13,470 nucleotides of DNA, taken from assembly GCA_012274205.1 (NCBI GenBank), contig JAAOZY010000313.1:1-13470 (forward strand), given 5' to 3'. The notes under the pieces were generated by a model that ran no database searches, was not told the origin of the DNA, and saw only the letters and a list, made by a program, of their open reading frames with translations. Position numbers and translations under genes: made by a program. The DNA comes from Betaproteobacteria bacterium (GTDB lineage Bacteria; Pseudomonadota; Gammaproteobacteria; Burkholderiales; SG8-39). Positions 6,859-13,470 of the stretch are shown here, piece after piece. Each line of letters begins with the position of its first letter. The first letter of the stretch is position 1.

Positions 6859-9387
6859 ATGAGTGCCCGGCCCCGTCCGGATGCCGGCCCGCCGGAACTC
6901 GAGGACGACCGCACCGGCCTGAGCAAGGCCGCGCTGAAACGCGCCTTTCTCGACAATCTGTACTACGTGCAGGGAAAGTTTCCGGCGCTGGCGAGCAAGC
7001 ACGACTACTACATGGCGCTCGCCTACACGGTGCGCGACCGGCTGCTGCGGCGCTGGATCAGCACCGCGTCCACCTATACGCGCGAAGGATCGCGCACGGT
7101 CGCCTATTTCTCCGCCGAGTTTCTGCTCGGCCCGCATCTCGTAAACAACCTGATCAACCTCGGCATCGAGCAGCCGGTGCGCGAGGCGATCCGCGACCTG
7201 GGCCTGAGTTTCGAGGAACTGGTGGGGCAGGAGGAAGAGCCCGGCCTGGGCAATGGCGGCCTGGGGCGGCTCGCGGCCTGCTACCTGGATTCCATGGCGA
7301 GCCTGGAAATTCCCTCGCTCGGTTACGGCATCCGCTACGAATTCGGCATCTTCGCGCAGTCGCTGCGCGACGGCTGGCAGGTCGAGCAGACCGACAAATG
7401 GCTGCGCAACGGCAATCCCTGGGAGTTGCCGCGGCCCGAATGGGCGGTGGAGGTGAAACTCGGCGGCCACACGGAGCGCTACACCGATCCGACCGGCCGG
7501 GCGCATGTGCGCTGGATCGCGGGGCGCCGGGTGATGGGCATACCGTACGACACGCCGATACTCGGCTACCGCAACAATACCGCCAACACCCTGCGCCTGT
7601 GGCGCGCCGAGGCGCCCGAGTCCTTCGACCTGGGTGTGTTCAACCGCGGCGACTATTACGGCGCCGTGCAGCAGAAGATTGTGTCGGAGAACATCAGCAA
7701 AGTGCTGTACCCGAACGACGAGCAGGTGCAGGGCAAGGAGTTGCGCCTGGAGCAGCAGTTCTTCTTCGTTTCCTGCTCGCTGCAGGACATGCTGCGCATC
7801 ATGCGCGGCCAGAAGATTCCGCTGGAGCGCTTCCACGAAAAGTTCGCGGTGCAGCTGAACGACACCCATCCGGCCATCGCCATCGCGGAGCTGATGCGGC
7901 TGCTGGTGGATGAGCAGGGCATGGAGTGGAGCGCGGCCTGGTCGGTCACCACGCAATGCTTCGGTTACACGAACCACACCCTGCTGCCCGAGGCGCTGGA
8001 GCGCTGGCCGCTGTCGCTGATTTCGCGCGTGCTGCCGCGCCATGTGGAAATCGTGATGGAGATCAACGCGCGCTTTCTCGAGGAAGCGCGGCGGCGTTTC
8101 GCCGGCGAGCACGAGCGCCTCGCGCGCCTGTCCATCATCGACGAATACGGCGAGCGCCACATGCGCATGGCGAACCTGGCGAGCGTCGGCAGCCATGCCA
8201 TCAACGGCGTCGCGGCGCTCCACAGCGAATTGCTGAAGCGGGACGTGCTGGCGGATTTCCACGCATTGTGGCCGGAAAAATTCTTCAACGTCACCAACGG
8301 CGTGACACCGCGGCGCTGGATGGCGCTCACCAACCCGCGCCTGACGCGCTTTCTGTGCGGCGTCATCGGCGATGGCTGGCTGCGCGACCTGGAGCAGCTG
8401 CGCCGGATCGAAGCGCACAGCGAGGATGCCGGCTTCCGCCGCGAATGGCGCTATATCAAACGCTCGGTCAAGGAGGACCTGGCCACCTACGTGCGGCGCA
8501 TCACCGGCATCTCGATCGACCCGGAATCCCTGTTCGACGTGCAGGTCAAGCGCATTCACGAGTACAAACGCCAGCATCTGAACGTATTGCACATCGTGGC
8601 GCTGTACCACCGCATCAAATCCGACCCGAATGCGCAGGTGCAGCCGCGCACCTTCATCTTCGGCGGCAAGGCCGCGCCCGGTTACCATTTCGCCAAGCTC
8701 ATGATCAAGCTGATCAACGCCGTGGGCGAGGTGGTCAACAATGATCCAGCGGTCGGCGACCGCCTCAAGGTGGTGTTCCTGCCGAACTACAACGTCACCA
8801 ACGGCCAGCGCGTCTATCCGGCCGCGGATCTGTCCGAGCAGATCTCCACGGCGGGCAAGGAAGCCTCAGGCACCGGCAACATGAAATTCTCGATGAACGG
8901 CGCGCTCACCATAGGCACGCTGGATGGCGCCAATGTGGAAATCCGCGAGCGCGTGGGCGCGGAGAATTTTTTCCTGTTCGGCCTCAGCGCGGCGGAAGTG
9001 CAAGCCAGCTGGAGCAATGGCTACGAGCCCGGTGCGATCTACCGCGACAATGCGGAGCTGCGCGCCGTGATCGACCTGATTCGCGACGGCCATTTTTCCG
9101 GCGGCGACCGCGAGCTGTTCCGGCCGCTGGTGGACTCGCTGCTGTATGGCGATAACTATCGCCTGCTGGCGGATTTCCAGTCCTATGTCGACAGCCAGGC
9201 TTCGGTCAGCGCCGCCTACGCCAAGCGCGATACCTGGACGCGCATGTCCATACTCAACGTCGCGCGCATGGGCTGGTTCTCTTCCGACCGGAGCATCCGC
9301 GAATACTGCCGCGACATCTGGCATGTCGAGCCCGTCAAAATTGCGCTGCTGGGCAAGGATCAGACCAATGCGGATCTGCTCCAGTAG
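6859..9387 (+). CDS. glgP: Glycogen/maltodextrin phosphorylase
   Basis: This PLP enzyme (842 residues, normal length) cleaves alpha-1,4-glucan with phosphate to give glucose-1-phosphate. Visible family signatures are GNGGLGRLAACYLDSMA from residue 131, QLNDTHPAIAIAELMRLL in the middle, EKFFNVTNGVTPRRWM and VQVKRIHEYKRQHLN. The closing PLP signature is EASGTGNMKFSMNGALTIG, with the cofactor lysine at residue 676. PAADLSEQISTAG just before it is also typical. The start at 6859 is preferred because AGGAG (6845-6849) lies 9 nt upstream. The ATG at 6853 adds two residues but leaves only 3 nt. No other glycogen gene is in the window. A sigma54 activator gene follows 74 nt downstream on the same strand and may be co-transcribed. 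Confidence 0.96.
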   Translation: MSARPRPDAGPPELEDDRTGLSKAALKRAFLDNLYYVQGKFPALASKHDYYMALAYTVRDRLLRRWISTASTYTREGSRTVAYFSAEFLLGPHLVNNLINLGIEQPVREAIRDLGLSFEELVGQEEEPGLGNGGLGRLAACYLDSMASLEIPSLGYGIRYEFGIFAQSLRDGWQVEQTDKWLRNGNPWELPRPEWAVEVKLGGHTERYTDPTGRAHVRWIAGRRVMGIPYDTPILGYRNNTANTLRLWRAEAPESFDLGVFNRGDYYGAVQQKIVSENISKVLYPNDEQVQGKELRLEQQFFFVSCSLQDMLRIMRGQKIPLERFHEKFAVQLNDTHPAIAIAELMRLLVDEQGMEWSAAWSVTTQCFGYTNHTLLPEALERWPLSLISRVLPRHVEIVMEINARFLEEARRRFAGEHERLARLSIIDEYGERHMRMANLASVGSHAINGVAALHSELLKRDVLADFHALWPEKFFNVTNGVTPRRWMALTNPRLTRFLCGVIGDGWLRDLEQLRRIEAHSEDAGFRREWRYIKRSVKEDLATYVRRITGISIDPESLFDVQVKRIHEYKRQHLNVLHIVALYHRIKSDPNAQVQPRTFIFGGKAAPGYHFAKLMIKLINAVGEVVNNDPAVGDRLKVVFLPNYNVTNGQRVYPAADLSEQISTAGKEASGTGNMKFSMNGALTIGTLDGANVEIRERVGAENFFLFGLSAAEVQASWSNGYEPGAIYRDNAELRAVIDLIRDGHFSGGDRELFRPLVDSLLYGDNYRLLADFQSYVDSQASVSAAYAKRDTWTRMSILNVARMGWFSSDRSIREYCRDIWHVEPVKIALLGKDQTNADLLQ

Positions 9388-9461
9388 CGTCCCGCCGCGC
9401 GCGTGCGCGAACGGCGCGCCCGCCGGCGGAGTCATGACACACGCCCAATCTGAAATCGCGC

Positions 9462-11087
9462 ATGCCGCACATCAAGCCCTATCCTGAAATCGAGCGCCCG
9501 GCCGAAACCCTGCACCAGCAGGAAACGCTGCTGGTGCGCGAATGCATCGGCCTCATGGGCCGCAGCCTCGAACCCGACCGGGTGATCCGCGAAATGCTGC
9601 ACCTCTTGTCCGAGCTGCTGGGCCTCAACCGCGGCCGCGTGGTGCTGCCCGAGCCCGACGGCGACATGCTCGCGATCCGCCACGCCTATGGCCTTACCCG
9701 CGCCGAGATCGCGCGCGGCCGCTACGCGCTGGGCGAGGGCATCACCGGCCGCGCGATGCGCACCGGCGAGACGCTGATCGTGCAGGACATCGACCGCGAG
9801 CCCGGCTATCTCGCGCGCGCCGTACGCCGCGCCAGCCTGCCGCAGGAAACGGTGTCCTTCATCGTGCTGCCGCTGCAGGTCGACGGGTGCGTCGCCGGCG
9901 TGCTCGGCGTGCATCGCCTGCGCCAGCGCCGCCGCGCGCTTGCCGCCGACATGGCGATTCTGCGCACCGTCGCCACGCTGGTCGGCCAGGTGCTGCAGGT
10001 CAACCGCCTGGTGGCCGAGCGCACGGCGCGCCTCGAGGACGAAAACCGGCGCCTGCGCCAGGCGCTGGCGCAGAGCCAGTCCACCCCGGCCATGCACGGC
10101 ATCGTCGGCCGCTCGCCGCTGCTCGCGCGCGCGCGGCGCCAGCTGGAGCAGGTGGCGGGGAGCGATGCGAGCGTGCTGCTGCTCGGCGAATCGGGCACCG
10201 GCAAGGAATTGTTCGCGCAGGCGCTGCACCGCATGAGCCCGCGCGCGGCGGCGCCGTTCATCAAGGTCAATTGCGCGGCCATTCCCGACACGCTGTTCGA
10301 AGCGGAGCTGTTCGGCCACGATAAGGGCGCGTTCACCGGCGCGGTGCAGGCGCGCCCGGGGCGTTTCGAGATGGCCGACGGCGGCACGCTGTTCCTCGAC
10401 GAAATCGGCGACCTGCCGCTCGCGCTGCAGGTGAAGCTGCTGCGGGTGCTGCAGGAGCATGTGATCGAGCGCATCGGCGGGCGCAGGGAGATTGCCGTCA
10501 ACGTGCGCATTGTCGCGGCCACGCACCGCGACCTGCAGCGGCTCGTCGCCGAAGGGCGCTTTCGCGCCGACCTGTTCTACCGCCTCAACGTGATCCCGAT
10601 CGCGCTGCCGGCGCTGCGCGAGCGCGCCGAGGACATCAAGCATCTGGCGCTGCATTTCCTCGAGCAGATCAATCTCGCCTACGGGCGCAGGGTGGCGCTG
10701 GCGCCGGCGGCGATGGCGAGCCTGGTTGCCTATCCCTGGCCGGGCAACATCCGCCAGCTCTACAACGTGCTCGAGCGCGTGGTGCTGCTCGCCGAAGGCG
10801 AACGCATCGACGACGCGGCGGTCGAGTATGCGCTGGTGACCGAGGCGCAGGGGCAGCCGGTCGATGTGCTGCAGCCGCGCAAGGCAGCCGGAGCGAACGG
10901 CTTGCGCGAGGGCGCGACCGCGCGCGCCGGCCGCGTGCGCGAATGGCGGCCGGTGGCGGCGGACGATGGCGCCGACATCGGCGCCGCGCTCAAAGCCGCG
11001 GGCGGCAACAAGTCGCGCGCCGCGCAGGCGCTGGGGCTCACCCTGCGCCAGCTCAACTACCGCATCGCAAAACTCGGGCTGGCCTGA
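9462..11087 (+). CDS. Sigma54-dependent activator, GAF-AAA+-Fis type with NifA-like HTH
   Basis: The 541-residue enhancer-binding protein has an N-terminal GAF sensor domain (about 22-180, with YALGEGITGRAMRTGE at 88-103) and a short charged coiled-coil linker (183-204). The AAA+ domain follows: Walker A GESGTGKE 242-249, sigma54-contacting GAFTGA 289-294, Walker B LFLDEIGD with Asp313-Glu314. YPWPGNIRQLYNVLERVV closes the AAA+ part. The C-terminal helix-turn-helix reads KSRAAQALGLTLRQLNYRI, with the RQ..YRI pattern of NifA rather than the LYRKL ending of most relatives. The cysteine cluster of oxygen-sensitive NifA is absent; only three cysteines were seen. It should bind an upstream enhancer and open sigma54 promoters using ATP. 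Candidate targets are the promoters of the adjacent osmC and flavoprotein-rubredoxin genes, and glgP. The SD is weak, and the start was set at the first ATG of the frame. Confidence 0.95.
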   Translation: MPHIKPYPEIERPAETLHQQETLLVRECIGLMGRSLEPDRVIREMLHLLSELLGLNRGRVVLPEPDGDMLAIRHAYGLTRAEIARGRYALGEGITGRAMRTGETLIVQDIDREPGYLARAVRRASLPQETVSFIVLPLQVDGCVAGVLGVHRLRQRRRALAADMAILRTVATLVGQVLQVNRLVAERTARLEDENRRLRQALAQSQSTPAMHGIVGRSPLLARARRQLEQVAGSDASVLLLGESGTGKELFAQALHRMSPRAAAPFIKVNCAAIPDTLFEAELFGHDKGAFTGAVQARPGRFEMADGGTLFLDEIGDLPLALQVKLLRVLQEHVIERIGGRREIAVNVRIVAATHRDLQRLVAEGRFRADLFYRLNVIPIALPALRERAEDIKHLALHFLEQINLAYGRRVALAPAAMASLVAYPWPGNIRQLYNVLERVVLLAEGERIDDAAVEYALVTEAQGQPVDVLQPRKAAGANGLREGATARAGRVREWRPVAADDGADIGAALKAAGGNKSRAAQALGLTLRQLNYRIAKLGLA

Positions 11088-11123
11088 GCGCAGCCCGGCG
11101 GCGGCGGCCCGAATCCGGCGGCC

Positions 11124-11708
11124 TCAGTCGGCCGTGGCGATCGAAAACGCAATCGGGTTGCGCATCGTGTTGGCCACGGGCGAGTAGTAGTTGGCGTGCT
11201 TGACGATGTCGTCGAGTTCGGCGCGCGTGGCATCGCCCTCGATGATTACTTTGACGCGGATGGCCTGGAAGCCCATTTGCTCCGGTATCATTTCGGCGCC
11301 GCCGGCGCCCCAGGCGGCGGGGTTGCCGATATCGCCCTCGAGAAATATCTCCAGCTTCGACAGCTTGACCTGCCGGTGCGTGGCGACCGCGGTGATGCCG
11401 ACGCCGAGGCAGCCGCCCAGCGCCGAGAGCACGATCTCGCCCGGCGCCGGCGCAGTGTTCTCGCCGAACAGATGCAGCGGCTCGTCGACGATCACCGGAT
11501 TGTGGATGCCGACGTAGCTCCACGAGCGGTATTGGCCCTGCATCACGGTATGTACCTTGTTGGTGCCGCGGCGCGCGGGATCGGCGCGGCCGGCCGCGGC
11601 GAATTTCTCCAGTCCGTCGCGGTCGATCGGGCGCAGATAAGTCTTGACGGTCTGGGTTGCGGCGGCGGTCTTGACCGGCGCTACGGCGGTTTCGGCGAGA
11701 GCGGACAT
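11124..11708 (-). CDS. OsmC family protein with a single conserved cysteine
   Basis: This is a 194-residue OsmC/Ohr-fold protein. The first family cysteine is present in LSALGGCLGVGITAVAT (Cys100). The second position, usually in a CPV motif, reads YYSPVANTM with Ser176, so the dithiol peroxidase mechanism of OsmC/Ohr cannot operate as described. Another role, such as thiol-modified ligand binding or partnering an external thiol, is possible. Residues 1-50 form an extra N-terminal segment rich in Ala and Thr that is longer than in E. coli OsmC. AGGAGA lies 8 nt before the ATG. The gene is convergent with the activator (36 nt between them) and divergent from the flavoprotein-rubredoxin operon. 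It has its own sigma54-like promoter. Confidence 0.93.
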   Translation of the reverse strand: MSALAETAVAPVKTAAATQTVKTYLRPIDRDGLEKFAAAGRADPARRGTNKVHTVMQGQYRSWSYVGIHNPVIVDEPLHLFGENTAPAPGEIVLSALGGCLGVGITAVATHRQVKLSKLEIFLEGDIGNPAAWGAGGAEMIPEQMGFQAIRVKVIIEGDATRAELDDIVKHANYYSPVANTMRNPIAFSIATAD

Positions 11709-11741
11709 GACATTCTCCTGATCAATTGCGGGTTGGGATAA

Positions 11742-11759
11742 CGCTGATTCGAATCAGCG
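11742..11759. promoter_or_regulatory. 18-bp perfect palindrome CGCTGATTCGAATCAGCG
   Basis: Every base pairs with its mirror position. It covers about +6 to +23 of the predicted osmC-like transcript and ends 33 nt before that gene's ATG. It could be an operator or enhancer for a dimeric regulator, or form a stable 5' hairpin in the mRNA. Confidence 0.6.
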
Positions 11760-11775
11760 CCTCACCGCACATTTC

Positions 11776-11790
11776 GCACGAAGCGTGCCA
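11776..11790 (-). promoter_or_regulatory. Sigma54 promoter candidate for the OsmC-family gene (TGGCAC-N5-GTGC)
   Basis: Read on the minus strand it matches 9 of 10 key bases of TGGCAC-N5-TTGC, plus the G that often follows TGGCAC. GG and GC have the correct spacing. Transcription would begin near 11764, giving a 55-nt leader before the ATG at 11708. Confidence 0.6.
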
Positions 11791-11985
11791 TCGCCGCAGA
11801 TGGCGGCGTATCCCCGCCTTTTAGGCGCGCGCTTACAAGGCCTTAGCATTCAGGTCTGATCGCGTCCGCGCTTCATCCGCGACGGCTTCGATGACGCCAA
11901 AGTGTTAACAATGTGTGTACGTTTTGTCCGCCGCCAGACTTGCGCGCTTCGACTTAAGTTATTGATCGCGCGGCATTGACTGATG

Positions 11986-12000
11986 TGGCACAGGCCTTGC
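11986..12000 (+). promoter_or_regulatory. Exact sigma54 promoter (TGGCAC-AGGCC-TTGC) of the flavoprotein-rubredoxin operon
   Basis: All ten key bases of the -24/-12 consensus are present with the right spacing. The predicted start of transcription is near 12012, 45 nt before the ATG at 12057, with AAGGAG between them. A sigma54 activator gene lies less than 1 kb away. Confidence 0.85.
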
Positions 12001-12056
12001 GATGGTCACGCTGAGCGAACTCGACTCGCGATCAACCGCAACGCAAGGAGAACGAC

Positions 12057-13277
12057 ATGTCTGCCGCACTTGCTTCCACCGCCGCTTCGGTGCGCGAAGC
12101 CCCCGCCCGTGAATTCACCGGGCAGCCGGATCAGGCCGATGCCAGTCTCGGCGGCATCAGGAAACTCATCGGCGAAATGCTCGCCCCCAAAGTGATCGAT
12201 GTCGACCTGAAGGCGGAATATCCGCAGGAGTTTCTGCGCGCCCTGGGTGCGGCCGGCGGCTATGCCGGCGCGGTGGCGCCGGAATTCGGCGGCAACGGCC
12301 TCGGCCTGAAGCACGTCATCCAGGTCATGGAAGAGGCGTCGAAGCTGTGCCTGTCCACCGGCTTTCTGATCTGGTGCCAGACCGCGTGCGCGCGTTATAT
12401 CCAGATGTCGGGCAATACTGCGCTGCAGGCCGAGTTCCTGCCGCGCATCGCGCGCGGCGAGCTGCTGGTCGGCACCGGCCTGTCGAATACGGTCAAGTCC
12501 TGCGACACCATCGAGGATTTCCGCCTCTCGGCAAAGCGCGTCGATGGCGGCTATCTGGTCAACGGCGTGCTGCCCTGGGTGTCGAACCTCGGGCCTGCGC
12601 ACTACTTCGCCACTGGCTGCCCGGTCGAGGGCCAGGCCAGGGGCGACGACGCGCTGGTGTTCATTCTTGTCGACTGCCAGCAGCCCGGCTTCAAGCTGGT
12701 CGATTGCGCGCATTTCGTCGCGCTCGACGGCACGCGCACGCTCGCCTGTCATTTCCGCGATGCCATCGTTCCGGATTGCATGGTGCTGTCGCATCCGGGG
12801 CAGTCCGCGACCTATATCCGGCGCATCAAGCCGGGCATGATCCTGACGCAGATGGGCATGGGGCTGGGCCTGATCGAGGCCTGCGTCGGCATGATGAAGC
12901 AGTCGAACAAGTCGCATGCGCACGTCAACCAGTTTCTCGACGATCAGGCCGGCGACATCGATGCCGTGCTGCAGGACGCGCGCGCAGCGAGCTACGCGCT
13001 GGCCGATGCGCTCAGCGCCAACCCGCAGGCGGAAGTGGTGCTCGACGTGCTCAAGCTGCGCCTCGCAGGCGGCGAGTATTCGGTGAAGGCAGCGCATGCG
13101 GCCATGCTGCACATGGGCGCCAAGGGCTATCTGCAGAAAAGTCCGGCGCAGCGGCGCCTGCGCGAGTCCTATTTCATCGCCATCGTGACGCCCGCGATCA
13201 AGCACCTGCGGCGCGAGATCGCGCGCATCGAAGGCGCAAACGCAGCCGCGAACACCGCTGCAAAGGAGGCCGCATGA
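12057..13277 (+). CDS. Acyl-CoA dehydrogenase-like flavoprotein without the usual catalytic residues
   Basis: The 406-residue protein has the overall acyl-CoA dehydrogenase layout: N-terminal helices with YAGAVAPEFGGNGLGLKHV (69-87), a beta-domain with DGGYLVNGVLPWVSN (163-177), and a helical C-terminal domain. The FAD/substrate signature is replaced by GTGLSNTVKSCDT (139-151). At the end, where dehydrogenases carry the catalytic E-G-T motif, it reads IVTPAIKHLRREI (376-388). The alternative Glu position near residue 258 reads RIKPG. It is also rich in cysteine (10 seen). It therefore probably uses the fold for another flavin reaction. AAGGAG lies 6 nt before the ATG. Its stop overlaps the start of a rubredoxin gene, which implies coupled translation and a likely redox partnership. 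It is driven by the exact sigma54 promoter upstream. Confidence 0.9.
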   Translation: MSAALASTAASVREAPAREFTGQPDQADASLGGIRKLIGEMLAPKVIDVDLKAEYPQEFLRALGAAGGYAGAVAPEFGGNGLGLKHVIQVMEEASKLCLSTGFLIWCQTACARYIQMSGNTALQAEFLPRIARGELLVGTGLSNTVKSCDTIEDFRLSAKRVDGGYLVNGVLPWVSNLGPAHYFATGCPVEGQARGDDALVFILVDCQQPGFKLVDCAHFVALDGTRTLACHFRDAIVPDCMVLSHPGQSATYIRRIKPGMILTQMGMGLGLIEACVGMMKQSNKSHAHVNQFLDDQAGDIDAVLQDARAASYALADALSANPQAEVVLDVLKLRLAGGEYSVKAAHAAMLHMGAKGYLQKSPAQRRLRESYFIAIVTPAIKHLRREIARIEGANAAANTAAKEAA

Positions 13278-13456
13278 ACACGGCGGTCGAAACCACCCAA
13301 TGGCTGTGCAAGGTGTGCGGCTACGTCTATGACGAGGCAGCCGGCGATCCCGAGCACGGGCTCGCGTCGGGCACGCGCCTCGCCGATATTCCCGACGACT
13401 GGTATTGCCCCGAGTGCGGCGTGACCAAACTCGATTTCGAGCCGCTGGAGTTCTGA
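13274..13456 (+). CDS. Rubredoxin
   Basis: A 60-residue one-iron electron carrier with both metal-binding knuckles: CKVCGYVYD (Cys12, Cys15) and CPECGV (Cys45, Cys48). The typical YDEAAGDPEHG and IPDDWYCPECG surroundings are present. The N-terminal ten residues are a short extension. The gene starts inside the end of the flavoprotein gene (ATGA overlap) behind a strong SD, AAAGGAGG. It most likely passes electrons to or from the flavoprotein encoded just upstream. This is unlike normal acyl-CoA dehydrogenases, which use ETF. Confidence 0.97.
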   Translation: MNTAVETTQWLCKVCGYVYDEAAGDPEHGLASGTRLADIPDDWYCPECGVTKLDFEPLEF

Positions 13457-13457
13457 A

Positions 13458-13470
13458 ATGGTGCGCGCGC
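13458..13470 (+). CDS. Start of a further gene in the operon (only four codons in window)
   Basis: An ATG lies one base after the rubredoxin stop codon, with GGAG (13447-13450) 7 nt upstream. The frame reads M-V-R-A and leaves the window. The spacing strongly suggests translational coupling, but nothing can be said about the product. Confidence 0.4.

Larger units (their letters stand above)
11709..12056. other. Divergent regulatory region between osmC-like and flavoprotein genes
   Basis: This 348-nt stretch has no gene. It holds two divergent sigma54 promoter elements and an 18-bp perfect palindrome (11742-11759). Inverted repeats CGCCGC-N5-GCGGCG (11792-11808) and CGCC-TTTTA-GGCG (11815-11827) and palindrome TGTTAACA (11903-11910) are also present. 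TGT-N10-ACT (11925-11940) is one base from the NifA-type enhancer TGT-N10-ACA; no exact copy occurs. Confidence 0.7.

Noticed and set aside
6766..8688. 640-codon open frame antisense to glgP
   Set aside because: It mirrors glgP codon structure in GC-rich DNA, has no recognisable domain and composition typical of antisense shadows (rich in His, Arg, Ala, Val).
9432..10655. 407-codon minus-strand frame opposite the sigma54 activator
   Set aside because: It is a shadow of the AAA+ coding frame with low-complexity Ala/Arg/His/Gln composition.
11088..11123. Bidirectional terminator between the convergent activator and osmC-like genes
   Set aside because: The stretch is GC-rich but I could not find a clean stem with a T-run on either strand.
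11925..11940. TGT-N10-ACT as a NifA enhancer
   Set aside because: The last base differs from the TGT-N10-ACA consensus, and it is only about 50 bp from the -24 element, closer than usual; kept only as a note.
12006..13205. 399-codon minus-strand frame opposite the flavoprotein gene
   Set aside because: It would run through the exact sigma54 leader and SD of the plus-strand operon, and shows no family features.

Overview
The window is a high-GC bacterial chromosome segment of about 13.5 kb. It carries ten well-supported genes, two partial genes at the edges (one of them only a start codon) and one doubtful small gene. The gene types (paired acyl-CoA dehydrogenases, AMP-forming acyl-CoA synthetase, DUF2147 protein, GlgP, NifA-type activator) and the strong GC bias at third codon positions suggest a betaproteobacterium. 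That placement is inference, because there is no rRNA or other marker gene. I see no insertion sequence, phage gene, CRISPR array or tRNA.

Left part (1-5428): a minus-strand pair of acyl-CoA dehydrogenase genes, of which the second runs off the left edge. One partner is canonical and the other has a degenerate FAD/substrate signature, as in two-subunit acyl-CoA dehydrogenases. A small GIY-YIG-like protein (plus) and an exported protein or lipoprotein (minus) follow. Next come an AMP-forming acyl-CoA synthetase (plus) and a two-CBS-domain protein with a histone-H1-like lysine tail (minus). The synthetase could activate the acid that the dehydrogenase pair oxidises, but they are not in one operon.

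Middle (5429-6858): a gene-poor stretch with one doubtful 75-codon ORF, then a secreted DUF2147 protein on the minus strand.

Right part (6859-13470): glycogen phosphorylase, then a GAF-AAA+-Fis sigma54 activator with a NifA-like recognition helix. Convergent to the activator is an OsmC-family gene. Divergent from osmC is an operon of an acyl-CoA-dehydrogenase-like flavoprotein and a rubredoxin, with overlapping stop and start codons, and a further gene begins at the right edge.

The most interesting signal is regulatory. The flavoprotein-rubredoxin operon has an exact sigma54 promoter (TGGCAC-N5-TTGC) 46 nt upstream of its SD-preceded start codon. The divergent osmC gene has a 9-of-10 match in the right place. 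glgP, upstream of the activator gene, has an 8-of-10 match. Together they look like a compact, self-contained sigma54 regulon: activator, OsmC protein, atypical flavoprotein and rubredoxin, possibly with glycogen phosphorylase. The flavoprotein lacks the usual catalytic glutamate at both positions known in the family, so its reaction is probably not ordinary acyl-CoA oxidation.
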